The notes beneath the pieces were generated by a model. It worked only from the letters and a program-made list of their open reading frames with translations, did not search any database and was not told the DNA's origin. A program made the translations under genes and the position numbers. This document shows positions 16,246 to 23,770 of a stretch of 37,860 nucleotides of DNA, in pieces. The stretch's first letter is position 1, and each line of letters starts with the position of its first letter. This stretch comes from DATDMG01 sp036518955. Lineage in GTDB: Bacteria > Actinomycetota > Actinomycetes > Actinomycetales > Kineosporiaceae. The stretch spans positions 1 through 37,860 of the forward strand of contig DATDMG010000290.1 of NCBI GenBank assembly GCA_036518955.1, in the 5' to 3' direction.

Positions 16246-17868
16246 CTACCCCGGGGCTGCCCCCGGGGACCGGCTCACCGGACGGTTCCCCACCGCTCGG
16301 ATCCGGTAACGGCGACCCCGCTCGGCCCGCACCCAGCAGGGGTCGGTGAAGTCCAGGCCCTGGCGGATCAGCTGGCGCTTCAGCACCTTGTTCGTGGCGG
16401 TGCTGGGCAGCGCTTCCATGATCCGCACGTAGCGCGGCCACCCCTTGGTGGACAGGTCCTCCTGGACGGCGAGGAACTCCTCCAGCAGGCCCGGGTCCAG
16501 CCCGTCGGGGCGCCTCACGACCACGGCCGCGACCAGGTGGTCCCCGACATCGGCCGGCACCCCGTAGACCGCGGCCTGACTGATCATCGGATGGCGCAGC
16601 AGGATCTGCTCGATCATCCCCGCGGCCAGGTTCTCCCCGTCCACCCGCAGCCAGTCGGACGTGCGGCCCACCAGGTAGACGTAGCCGTTCTCGTCCCGGT
16701 AGGCCAGGTCGCCGGACCAGTACATGCCGCCGTCCATCCGGTGGCGGGTGGCCTCCGGATCGTTGTAGTAGCCGCTGAAGAAGCCCGCCCCCTGCGTGTT
16801 GACCAGCTCCCCGACGGCCAGGTCCAGGTTCGTCACCCGGCCGGCGGCGTCGAACGCGGCCCGCGGGCACTCGGTGCGGGTGGCCCGGTCGTACACCGCG
16901 ACCCCCGGCCGGGGGACACCGATCGACCCACGGGGCGTCCCCGGCTCCCGACTCACCACGATCCCGCCCTCGGTCGACCCGAACCCGTCCCGCACGGTGA
17001 CCCCGAAGCGCTCGGCGAACTCGACGATGTCGCGATCGGAGGCCTCGTTGCCGAAGGCGACGCGCAGCGGGTTGTCGGCGTCGTCCGCCCGGCGCGGAGT
17101 ACGCAGGATGTACGCCAGCGGCTTGCCCACGTAGTTCAGGTAGGTCGCGCCGTAGCGGCGGACGTCGGGCAGGAACCCGCCGGCGGAGAACCTCGGGGCC
17201 AGGGCGAGCGCCGCGCCGGAGCAGACCGCGACGGCGTACCCGGCGAGGATCGCGTTGCTGTGGAACATCGGCATGGCCTGGTAGCAGGTGTCCGCCGGGC
17301 CCAGGCCGAACAGGCCGCTGAGATGGAGTCCGGAGGCGACCGCGGCCGCGTTGGTGACCTGCACCGCCTTGGGCGTCCCCGTGGTACCGGACGTGAAGAT
17401 CAGCATGAACGTGTCGGTTCCGGACACCTCCCGGGGGTGGCTCACCTCGGCGGGTCGGCCGGCGACCTGCGCGGCCCAGTCCGGAGCGTCGGTGTCGATC
17501 ACCTGGACGCCGGGCAGGTCCAGGCCTCTCACCGACGGCAGCGCGCGCGCATCGGTGAGGAGGACCTGGCAGTCGGCGGTGAGGATGTCCGCGCGCAGCC
17601 CCGCGCCGCGCCGGGTCAGGTTGATGCCGGCGGTGACGTAGCCGGCGAGGGCGCCGGCGGCGAGGGCGAGGGCGAACTCCGGAGTGTTCTCCATCAGGAC
17701 GCCGACGTGCCCCGGGCGGTCCGGTGCCAGCAGGGCGCGCACGACGTTGGCGCGGCGGCCGGCCTCGGCGACGAGCTCGCCCCAGGTCCAGACCCGCTCG
17801 TCGACCTTGAGACCTGGTGCCGCGGACCCGGCGCGGGCACGCAGGAGCTGCTGCATCGTGTCCGTCAC
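16246..17868 (-). CDS. FadD17-like long-chain acyl-CoA ligase (AMP-binding)
   Basis: 540 aa, ANL superfamily. It activates a carboxylate with ATP to an acyl-adenylate and then the CoA thioester. The P-loop is FMLIFTSGTTGTPKAVQVT at ~157-175, followed by A5-type GFGSTEGG, A7 YWSGDLAYRDENGY, A8 GRTSDWLRVDGENLA and the catalytic Lys in TNKVLKRQLI near the end. Wording such as RRYGATYLNYVGKPLAYIL, NPLRVAFGNEASD and PMFHSNAILAGYAVA resembles mycobacterial FadD17, which is linked to sterol side-chain degradation. The start is GTG 17868 (VTDTMQQLL) or ATG 17856; neither has a strong Shine-Dalgarno. It is divergent from a TetR gene across a 160-bp gap with a candidate operator at 17899-17918. A palindromic hairpin overlaps its last codons. 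Confidence 0.85.
   Translation of the reverse strand: MTDTMQQLLRARAGSAAPGLKVDERVWTWGELVAEAGRRANVVRALLAPDRPGHVGVLMENTPEFALALAAGALAGYVTAGINLTRRGAGLRADILTADCQVLLTDARALPSVRGLDLPGVQVIDTDAPDWAAQVAGRPAEVSHPREVSGTDTFMLIFTSGTTGTPKAVQVTNAAAVASGLHLSGLFGLGPADTCYQAMPMFHSNAILAGYAVAVCSGAALALAPRFSAGGFLPDVRRYGATYLNYVGKPLAYILRTPRRADDADNPLRVAFGNEASDRDIVEFAERFGVTVRDGFGSTEGGIVVSREPGTPRGSIGVPRPGVAVYDRATRTECPRAAFDAAGRVTNLDLAVGELVNTQGAGFFSGYYNDPEATRHRMDGGMYWSGDLAYRDENGYVYLVGRTSDWLRVDGENLAAGMIEQILLRHPMISQAAVYGVPADVGDHLVAAVVVRRPDGLDPGLLEEFLAVQEDLSTKGWPRYVRIMEALPSTATNKVLKRQLIRQGLDFTDPCWVRAERGRRYRIRAVGNRPVSRSPGAAPG
16249..16268. terminator. Hairpin CCCCGGGG-CTGC-CCCCGGGG at a convergent junction
   Basis: An 8-bp stem with four-base loop starts one base inside the ligase coding end and 31 bases after the TetR stop. 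It probably ends the TetR transcript; for the ligase it lies within the last codons. Confidence 0.5.
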
Positions 17869-17898
17869 CCGTCACCCGCCCCCGGACGCGAGCCAACT

Positions 17899-17918
17899 GT
17901 CATAGTTATCTCAATGAG
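17899..17918. promoter_or_regulatory. 20-bp element (copy 1) between the acyl-CoA ligase and the divergent TetR
   Basis: GTCATAGTTATCTCAATGAG matches 15 of 20 positions of the element at 18718-18737. It is distinctly AT-richer than its surroundings and contains outer TCAT/ATGA half-sites. It lies 31 bases upstream of the ligase start and 110 bases before the TetR start. It is a probable operator and/or core promoter. Confidence 0.5.
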
Positions 17919-18028
17919 GTTAGCCGACCCCGACGGCCCTGGTCGAGGCGCTGCGCCGATCCGGGCGGGCACGGGGGCCGCCCGGCGACCGGCTGTCGGG
18001 ATCGGCCACCGCGTGGAAGGCTGTCGGC

Positions 18029-18643
18029 GTGGCGACAGTCAGCGCGAAGGGCACCAGGCTGAACCGACGTGGCCTGGAGACCCGGCAGACGCTGCTGCGG
18101 GTCGCCGTCCGGTGCCTTGCCGTGGGCGGCCCGGACGTCCTCAGCGCCAACCGCGTCGCCCGCGAGGCGGGGCTCACCTGGGGCACCGTGCAGCACCAGT
18201 TCGGGGACAGCGACGGCCTGTGGGCGGCTGTGCTGGACAGCGTCGCCGATCGTGGGCCGGGCCTGCTGCCGGTGCCGGACAACGGGGTGAGGCTGGAGGC
18301 TCGGGTCGCGGCGGTGGTGGACCGGATCTGGGAGGCGCTGGACAAGCCCTCGCTGCGCGCCGTCCACAACCTGCGGATCTCCTTGCCCCACCAACGCGCC
18401 GAACTCGAGCAGGACTACCCGCGGACGGCGGCGGCGTTGGCGGCGTGGGACGTCAAGTGGCGGCAGGCCCTTCGCTCGGCGTTCGCCGGTCTTCCGGTCG
18501 ACACCGAGCGCCTGGACCGGCTGCACAGCTTCCTGCCGGGCGCGGTCCGCGGGCTGCACGAGGAGCAGTACCTGAGCTCCCTCGTCGACGTGGCCGAGGC
18601 CCGGCGAGGCCTGGTCGAGGCGATCAGCGCCTACCTGCGCTGA
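18029..18643 (+). CDS. TetR-family transcriptional regulator
   Basis: 204 aa from GTG 18029, with AAGG about nine bases upstream. The N-terminal helix-turn-helix region is RRGLETRQTLLRVAVRCLAV, then LSANRVAREAGLTWGTVQHQ, then FGDSDGLWAAVLDSV; the recognition helix is around TWGTVQHQF. The C-terminal ligand domain (~85-204) is not assignable to a ligand. It is transcribed away from the FadD17-like ligase and upstream of the dimethylformamidase-like lipoprotein gene. Copies of one 20-bp element occur on both sides (17899-17918, 18718-18737), so it may repress both flanking genes; this is inference from position and repeat sharing. Confidence 0.85.
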   Translation: MATVSAKGTRLNRRGLETRQTLLRVAVRCLAVGGPDVLSANRVAREAGLTWGTVQHQFGDSDGLWAAVLDSVADRGPGLLPVPDNGVRLEARVAAVVDRIWEALDKPSLRAVHNLRISLPHQRAELEQDYPRTAAALAAWDVKWRQALRSAFAGLPVDTERLDRLHSFLPGAVRGLHEEQYLSSLVDVAEARRGLVEAISAYLR

Positions 18644-18717
18644 CGCGAGGCCGGCCGCGGAACGCGGTGGCCCGGGTGGCGGGTCAGCCGGCTCGGGATC
18701 AATGCACATCACGCATC

Positions 18718-18737
18718 GTGATAGTGATCTCTCTGAC
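18718..18737. promoter_or_regulatory. 20-bp element (copy 2) upstream of the lipoprotein gene
   Basis: GTGATAGTGATCTCTCTGAC, in the same orientation as copy 1 at 17899-17918, lies ~170 bases before GTG 18907. The 263-bp gap 18644-18906 is otherwise featureless apart from a strong GGGGGAGG ribosome binding site. Confidence 0.5.
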
Positions 18738-18906
18738 CGTCGAAACCTGGTAACGATCTGCGACGACACCGTGTCCTGGCTCCACCTTCCACGTATTCAC
18801 CGTCAGCAGGCGCCGGGGCGGGCTCGTGAGGGTCGCCCCGGCGAGGGTCGGAGGCGCTGCGGCAGGCCCGCCGGTCGTGGCGCATCGGTGATCGGGGGAG
18901 GCGGCC

Positions 18907-20964
18907 GTGCCGCAGGGACGCAATATCACCGACGGCGCGGAGCCGTCGGCCTCAGCAGCGGCCCGAGGGGTCGGCCGGGGGGCGGTCGTTGTCCTGGCCG
19001 GATTCCTGGCCCTCGGAGCCTGCTCGTCGTCCCTGGTCACCGCCACGCTGACGAATGCGGCCCCGGTGCCGCAGCCTCCCCGGCCGCCCTTCCCGCGCCC
19101 GGGCTCGGCCCTGCCCATCTTCCTTCCGGCGTCGCCGCTGACGCCGTCGTCAGCGGCCGACCGCGGCGGGCCGGCCATCACGGAGTTCGCCCTGAGCCGG
19201 CCCGACGTGTGGCAACCCGCGGGTGCCCGGATGCCCGTCGACGTGGCGGCGGCGCCGTCCGCCGGGTGCACCGGGATCGGACGGCGGCCGGGGTGGCTGG
19301 CGGCCGAGGACGCCCAGGATGGTGACCCGGGGTTCGCCGTCCCGCCCGACGGCGGAGCTCTCACCGTCCAGGGATACGCCGACCGGAGCAGCGCCCGGTG
19401 CGGGGACGCGGTGGCGGTGTCGCTGTCCGGATCGCCACGCGCCGTTCGGGTGGAGGCCTACCGGATCGGCGGTTACCGGAAGGCGAAAGCCCGGTTGGTC
19501 TGGCGGTCCGGTGTGGTGCGGGTGCTGCCGCGGCCGCTGCCTCCCGTTCAGCCCGGCACGAACCTGCGCGAGCCGCGGTGGCCGGCGTCGCTGACGGTGC
19601 CGGTGACGTCGGCGTGGCCGCCCGGAGTGTACCTGCTGCTCATTCGTTCCGGCACCCGGGTCGCGGGCCCGGCGATCCCGCTGGTCGTGCGGGACGACGC
19701 CGACCGGGCGCCGATCCTCTTCACCGCGAGCACGCTGACCTGGAACGCGTACGGCGACTGGGGCGGATACAACCTGTACGAAGGGCAGGGCAGGACGGCG
19801 GAGGCCCGATTCGCCGCCCGGTCCCGGGTCGTCTCCCTGCGCCGCCCGCTGCTGGGCTCCGGCTACCGGCAGCTGCTGTCGATGGACCTGCCCGTCGTGC
19901 TGCTGCTGGATCAACTGGCCGCGCGCTCGGGGCTGGACGTCGACTACACCACCGACGTCGACGTGGACCAGCGGCCCTCGCAGTTGCTGCGCCACGCCGA
20001 GCTGGTCTTCGGGGGGCACTCCGAGTACTGGACCCGCCGCGCCTACGACGCGCTGGCGGCAGCCCGTAACCGCGGCGTGAACCTGGTGTTCCTCGGGGCG
20101 AACAACCTGTGGTGGCACGCCCGGCTGGACACCGTCTCCCCGGGTGCGGCGGAACCGGACCAGGAGATCGTCAGCAAGACGTACACCGGCGACCCCACGC
20201 ACCCGGCTGACGTGGCGAACCACTCGGTGTTGTGGAGCCAGTGGCCGGAGCACCGGGACGCCGCCGGGATGCTGGGACACAGCCATGCCGCGATCGGCGT
20301 CCACGGCGGCTACCAGATCATGACGGCTCCCGCCTGGATGCTGAGCGGGACCGGGTTGACACCAGGCAGCGTGCTGCCGCTCGCCGTCGGGAACGAGGCC
20401 GACGGGTACAACCCCGCCGCCGCGAATCCGAGGAACCTGACGGTGGTCGCGGCCGGGGTGCTGAGGGGTTCGCACGGGCCGGTGACGGTCTCGGCCAGCT
20501 ACTACGTCGCGACGTCCGGGGCGGCGGTGTTCTCCGCCGGGACGACGGACTGGGCGTGCGGGATCTCGGGGGCGTGCTTCGACCAGCGGGTGCCCGCGGC
20601 CACGTCGGCCGCGCTGCGGGCGATCACCGGCAACGTCGTCCTTGCGCTCACCGGGATCCGGGCCGGACGCACGCACCCGTCCACCCCGGCAGTCACTCCC
20701 GCGCCGGCCGCCTTGCTGGCGCAGCTCGCCCCGGCGGCCATCGGGTCGTACGGCGGTGGCGCGGAGGGCGACGCGGCGCGGCGCGCCGGCACGGGCCAGG
20801 GGCGGGCAACCGCCGGCGGGACGACGTCGGTCAGTCCGCGGGCGACCTCGGCCACGTCGCGGGCGACCTCGGCCTCCGCCAGGACGACCTCGGCCGCCTC
20901 GACGGTGAAGCGGCGCCCGGCCCCGCGCTCGGCGGCCCACCCCGCGGCGTCCCCGCGGCGGTGA
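18907..20964 (+). CDS. Lipoprotein with N,N-dimethylformamidase beta-subunit-like domain
   Basis: 685 aa from GTG 18907, with GGGGGAGG a few bases upstream. The N-terminal hydrophobic segment VVVLAGFLALGAC has a lipobox (LGAC), so it is predicted to be membrane-anchored outside the cell. Residues ~80-600 resemble the C-terminal domain of dimethylformamidase large subunits: PILFTASTLTWNAYGDWGGY, then NLYEGQG, LLLDQLAARSGLDVDYTTDV, ELVFGGHSEYWTRRAYDALA, NLVFLGANNLWW and GTTDWACGI. Such domains occur in many secreted actinobacterial proteins of unknown activity, so amidase function is not established. The tail (~615-685) is Ala/Thr/Ser/Arg-rich with repeats such as ATSATSRATSAS, probably a wall-spanning linker. 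A TetR gene lies upstream with a candidate operator between. Confidence 0.75.
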   Translation: MPQGRNITDGAEPSASAAARGVGRGAVVVLAGFLALGACSSSLVTATLTNAAPVPQPPRPPFPRPGSALPIFLPASPLTPSSAADRGGPAITEFALSRPDVWQPAGARMPVDVAAAPSAGCTGIGRRPGWLAAEDAQDGDPGFAVPPDGGALTVQGYADRSSARCGDAVAVSLSGSPRAVRVEAYRIGGYRKAKARLVWRSGVVRVLPRPLPPVQPGTNLREPRWPASLTVPVTSAWPPGVYLLLIRSGTRVAGPAIPLVVRDDADRAPILFTASTLTWNAYGDWGGYNLYEGQGRTAEARFAARSRVVSLRRPLLGSGYRQLLSMDLPVVLLLDQLAARSGLDVDYTTDVDVDQRPSQLLRHAELVFGGHSEYWTRRAYDALAAARNRGVNLVFLGANNLWWHARLDTVSPGAAEPDQEIVSKTYTGDPTHPADVANHSVLWSQWPEHRDAAGMLGHSHAAIGVHGGYQIMTAPAWMLSGTGLTPGSVLPLAVGNEADGYNPAAANPRNLTVVAAGVLRGSHGPVTVSASYYVATSGAAVFSAGTTDWACGISGACFDQRVPAATSAALRAITGNVVLALTGIRAGRTHPSTPAVTPAPAALLAQLAPAAIGSYGGGAEGDAARRAGTGQGRATAGGTTSVSPRATSATSRATSASARTTSAASTVKRRPAPRSAAHPAASPRR

Positions 20965-21038
20965 CACCCCGGCCGTCCGCGCCGTCCCCGGCGGTGCCCT
21001 CGGCAGGCCCCACCCGGTGACCCGCCCCGGCGGAGGGT

Positions 21039-21059
21039 CCGGGGTGGATCCGACCCCGG
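21039..21059. terminator. Terminator-like hairpin after the lipoprotein gene
   Basis: The stem CCGGGGT (21039-21045) pairs with ACCCCGG (21053-21059) across a seven-base loop, 75 bases after the stop at 20964. There is no T tract. Confidence 0.5.
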
Positions 21060-21081
21060 CCGGAGCACCCGAATGTACCCT

Positions 21082-21108
21082 TCAGGCCCTTGCCAGGGCG
21101 GGCGATAT
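21082..21108 (+). promoter_or_regulatory. Candidate FliA/SigD-type promoter of the chemoreceptor-cheW operon
   Basis: TCAG (21082-21085), 15 bases, then GGCGATAT (21101-21108). The motility sigma factor FliA/SigD/WhiG class recognises TAAA-N15-GCCGATAA, so spacing and -10 box fit well and the -35 box in part. The same layout occurs before the chemoreceptor at 30367. The leader to GTG 21278 would be ~160 bases; nothing else was recognised in it. Confidence 0.5.
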
Positions 21109-21277
21109 TGCTCCGGGACGTGCCCAACATCGACAAGGGCCGTAGCCGCCCGGGGACGCGGCGCGGCTGAAGCCACCGTGCCGCGCTGAGCGCAGGTGTC
21201 TGGTTCCGCCGCCGGGAGACGACCGGCGTCGAAGCTGCCTGCCTGCCGGCCGCCTTCTCCACAGAAAGGGTCGCACC

Positions 21278-22930
21278 GTGCTCAAGCGGATTCTGGCCGA
21301 CCGGGGAGTGCGCACCAAGATCATGGCGATCTCGGTCACCCTCGCCGCACTCTCGATCGTGATCGCCGTCGTCGCCGTGACGCAACTCGGCGCGGTGTAC
21401 TCGGCCACGGACAGCATCGTCAACGACAACCTGAAACCGCTGCGGCTCCTGGCCCGGGTCCAGGTGGACGTGCAGCAGTCGCGCGTGCAGATCCGGCAGC
21501 TCGCGGTCAGCGTGACCGACGCCGACAAGGCGACGGCTTCGCAGGCGGTCCTCACGGGAGACCAGACCCTGGACGCGGACGTCGCGGCCTACCTGCCGAA
21601 GGCGGCCAACCCGGGCGCGGTGCGCGAGTTCAACGCCCAGTGGGCCCGGTGGCGCACGCTGCGGGACAAGAGGCTGGTGCCGCCCGCGAAGTCGGGCAAC
21701 AGGGAGGCCTTCGCCGTCGCCTCCAAGGACGCTGCCGCCCTCGCCGCGCAGGCCTCGCAACAGCTGGACGCGGCAGCCCAGTCCGAGCAGCAGAATGCCG
21801 ACCGCACCGCCCAGAACGCCCGGAGCAGCTACCTGGCCGCCCGCACCCTGATGATTGCCATCGTCGTGATCGGCCTGGTGCTGGCGCTCGCCTGCGCGGA
21901 GTACATCGCCCGGCGCATCGTCAGGCCGCTGCAGGACGTGCGGCGGGTGCTGGACCGGGTCTCCGAGGGCGACCTCGGGGTGCGCGTCGAGGTCACCGGC
22001 AAGGACGAGATCGGCATGATCGCGCGCACCACCAACGACACCGTCGAGACGCTGCACCGGATCGTCACCGAGGTGGTCGGGTCGGCCAACCAGCTGACCA
22101 CCGCGGCCGCCCAGGTGAGCAGCGCGTCCCAGTCCCTGTCCCAGGCCGCGACCGAACAGGCGGCCAGCGTGGAGCAGACCACCGCGAGCGTGGAGCAGAT
22201 GGCCGCGAGCATCGCGCAGAACAGCGACAACGCGAAGGCCACCGACAGGATCGCCACCACGGCCGCGGAACAGGCGAGCGGCGGCGGCACCGCCGTGCAG
22301 GCGACCGTCTCGGCCATGAAGGACATCGCGGCGAAGATCGGAATCATCGACGAGATCGCGTTCCAGACGAACATGCTCGCGCTGAACGCGACGATCGAGG
22401 CGGCGCGGGCCGGCGAGCACGGCAAGGGCTTCGCGGTCGTGGCCACCGAGGTGGGCAAGCTGGCCGAGCGCAGCCAGGTCGCGGCGCAGGAGATCAGCCA
22501 CCTGGCGAGCGAGAGCGTCGCCACCGCCGAGCACGCCGGCAGCCTGCTCCAGGAGATCGTCCCGGGCGTCACCAACACCTCCGCCCTGGTGCAGGAGATC
22601 GCCGCGGCCTCCGCCGAGCAGACCAGCGGCGTGAGCCAGATCAACAACGCGATGGCGCAGATGAGCCAGACGACGCAGCAGAGCGCGTCGTCCAGCGAGG
22701 AACTCGCCGCCACCGCCGAGGAGCTGATGAGCCAGGCGGAGAGCCTGCAGGAGGTCATGAGTTTCTTCAAGACCGGCCAGCCCGAGCGTGCCCACGTCGG
22801 CGCCCGGGCTGTCGCACCCATGGTCAAGCAGGTGGTGGCACCGGTTGCGACGGCCATCGCCGGCATCCCCGCGCCGCGTTCCCGGGTCGAGGTCACGACC
22901 CTGGACGAGGCCAAGTTCGAGCGGTTCTGA
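21278..22930 (+). CDS. Methyl-accepting chemotaxis protein (4-helix-bundle sensor, HAMP, signalling domain)
   Basis: 550 aa from GTG 21278 (MLKRILADRG), with AAAGGG eight bases upstream. TM1 is at ~13-36, an extracytoplasmic mostly alpha-helical sensor of ~150 residues of 4HB type follows, TM2 is at ~188-208 (LMIAIVVIGLVLALACAEYI) and HAMP at ~209-262 (RRIVRPLQDV ... EGDLGVRVEV). The signalling hairpin spans ~263-498 with its tip at EIAFQTNMLALNATIEAARA ... GEHGKGFAVVATEVGKLAER. Methylation-site matches are AASVEQTTAS (~295) and ASSSEELAAT (~470). After a ~45-residue Ala/Pro/Val linker the protein ends DEAKFERF; KFERF fits the x-[HFYW]-x-x-[HFYW] pentapeptide that tethers CheR/CheB. cheW follows after nine bases. 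It is likely flagellar-regulon expressed. The ligand is unknown. Confidence 0.93.
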   Translation: MLKRILADRGVRTKIMAISVTLAALSIVIAVVAVTQLGAVYSATDSIVNDNLKPLRLLARVQVDVQQSRVQIRQLAVSVTDADKATASQAVLTGDQTLDADVAAYLPKAANPGAVREFNAQWARWRTLRDKRLVPPAKSGNREAFAVASKDAAALAAQASQQLDAAAQSEQQNADRTAQNARSSYLAARTLMIAIVVIGLVLALACAEYIARRIVRPLQDVRRVLDRVSEGDLGVRVEVTGKDEIGMIARTTNDTVETLHRIVTEVVGSANQLTTAAAQVSSASQSLSQAATEQAASVEQTTASVEQMAASIAQNSDNAKATDRIATTAAEQASGGGTAVQATVSAMKDIAAKIGIIDEIAFQTNMLALNATIEAARAGEHGKGFAVVATEVGKLAERSQVAAQEISHLASESVATAEHAGSLLQEIVPGVTNTSALVQEIAAASAEQTSGVSQINNAMAQMSQTTQQSASSSEELAATAEELMSQAESLQEVMSFFKTGQPERAHVGARAVAPMVKQVVAPVATAIAGIPAPRSRVEVTTLDEAKFERF

Positions 22931-22939
22931 GGGGACCCG

Positions 22940-23566
22940 ATGGCTGACCCGATCCCGGCGCGGCGCGCGGCTCGACCGGACACCGAGACCCGGACCGAGC
23001 CGGGTCCGGCAGAGGCGCTGCACACCGCGAAAGCCGGCGGCGGTTCCGGCCGCTACCTCACCTTCACCGTGAGCGGGCAGAACTTCGCCCTTCCCATCCT
23101 CGATGTGACCGAGATCATGGAGTACCGCGCGCTGACCGCGGTGCCGATGATGCCGGCGTTCATCCGCGGAGTGATCAACTTGCGGGGTCGCGTGGTGCCG
23201 GTCCTCGATCTGGCGACCCGGTTCGGGACCGGCACGATCGAAGCCGACCGCCGGACCAGCATCATCATCGTCGAGACGGGCAGGGCGGCGGTCGACGCGG
23301 AACGCCGCTCCCTGCGCGGCCGGGTCGGCCTGCTGGTCGATGCGGTCAGCAAGGTGACCGAGTTCGGGCCGCAGGACGTCGAGCCACCCCCGGCGTTCGG
23401 CGGCGGGATCCACGCCGACTTCATCAGCGGTATGGCCCGGCACGCCGGTGGCTTCCTGATCGTCCTGGATGTGGATCACGTCCTGACGGTCGGCGAGCTG
23501 GTCACGCTGGGGCGCACCCAGCTCGCCGACGTCCCGACGCCCGCCGTGGCGACGCACCCCGCCTGA
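22940..23566 (+). CDS. cheW: Chemotaxis coupling protein CheW
   Basis: 208 aa from ATG 22940. Its Shine-Dalgarno GAGGGGA overlaps the chemoreceptor stop codon, so the pair is co-translated. Residues 1-36 form a Pro/Ala/Glu-rich extension and ~37-190 the CheW fold: YLTFTVSGQNFALPILDVTE, then IMEYRALTAVPMMPAFIRGV, then INLRGRVVPVLDLATRFG with the conserved INLRG and VPVLDL motifs. DAVSKVTEFGPQDVEPPP and GGFLIVLDVDHVL follow. It links receptor trimers to CheA. No cheA, cheY, cheR or cheB lies in the window, so this is a satellite receptor-coupler operon. Confidence 0.93.
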   Translation: MADPIPARRAARPDTETRTEPGPAEALHTAKAGGGSGRYLTFTVSGQNFALPILDVTEIMEYRALTAVPMMPAFIRGVINLRGRVVPVLDLATRFGTGTIEADRRTSIIIVETGRAAVDAERRSLRGRVGLLVDAVSKVTEFGPQDVEPPPAFGGGIHADFISGMARHAGGFLIVLDVDHVLTVGELVTLGRTQLADVPTPAVATHPA

Positions 23567-23770
23567 CGGCGGGACCGGGAGGGCGATCACGGCGGGGTGC
23601 CGTGCGCGTCATGGTCGACGCGCACGGTGGCCATCGTGGTCGCCGTTCCGGTGTGCGGGTGACGACCTCGCCGGGCGCCCCCGCCCGGACGGTCGTATTC
23701 CCGGGGACGACCTCCGGGCGCCGTCCTTCCCGGACGCCGGGCAGGTTGCGGTGCTGGTCCTTGCGGTGCC

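Noticed and set aside
16537..18753. 738-codon plus-strand open frame across the ligase and TetR region
   Set aside because: It is antisense to the acyl-CoA ligase and out of frame with the TetR gene; low-complexity translation.
20965..21277. c-di-GMP (GEMM) riboswitch in the chemoreceptor leader
   Set aside because: Such leaders occur before some chemoreceptor genes, but none of the conserved core segments is present here or before 30367.
23554..23573. Hairpin CCCGCC-TGAC-GGCGGG at the cheW stop as a terminator
   Set aside because: The stem is only 6 bp and overlaps the stop codon; too weak to call in this composition.
20831..23590. 919-codon minus-strand open frame
   Set aside because: It is a shadow across three unrelated plus-strand features with no recognisable domain.
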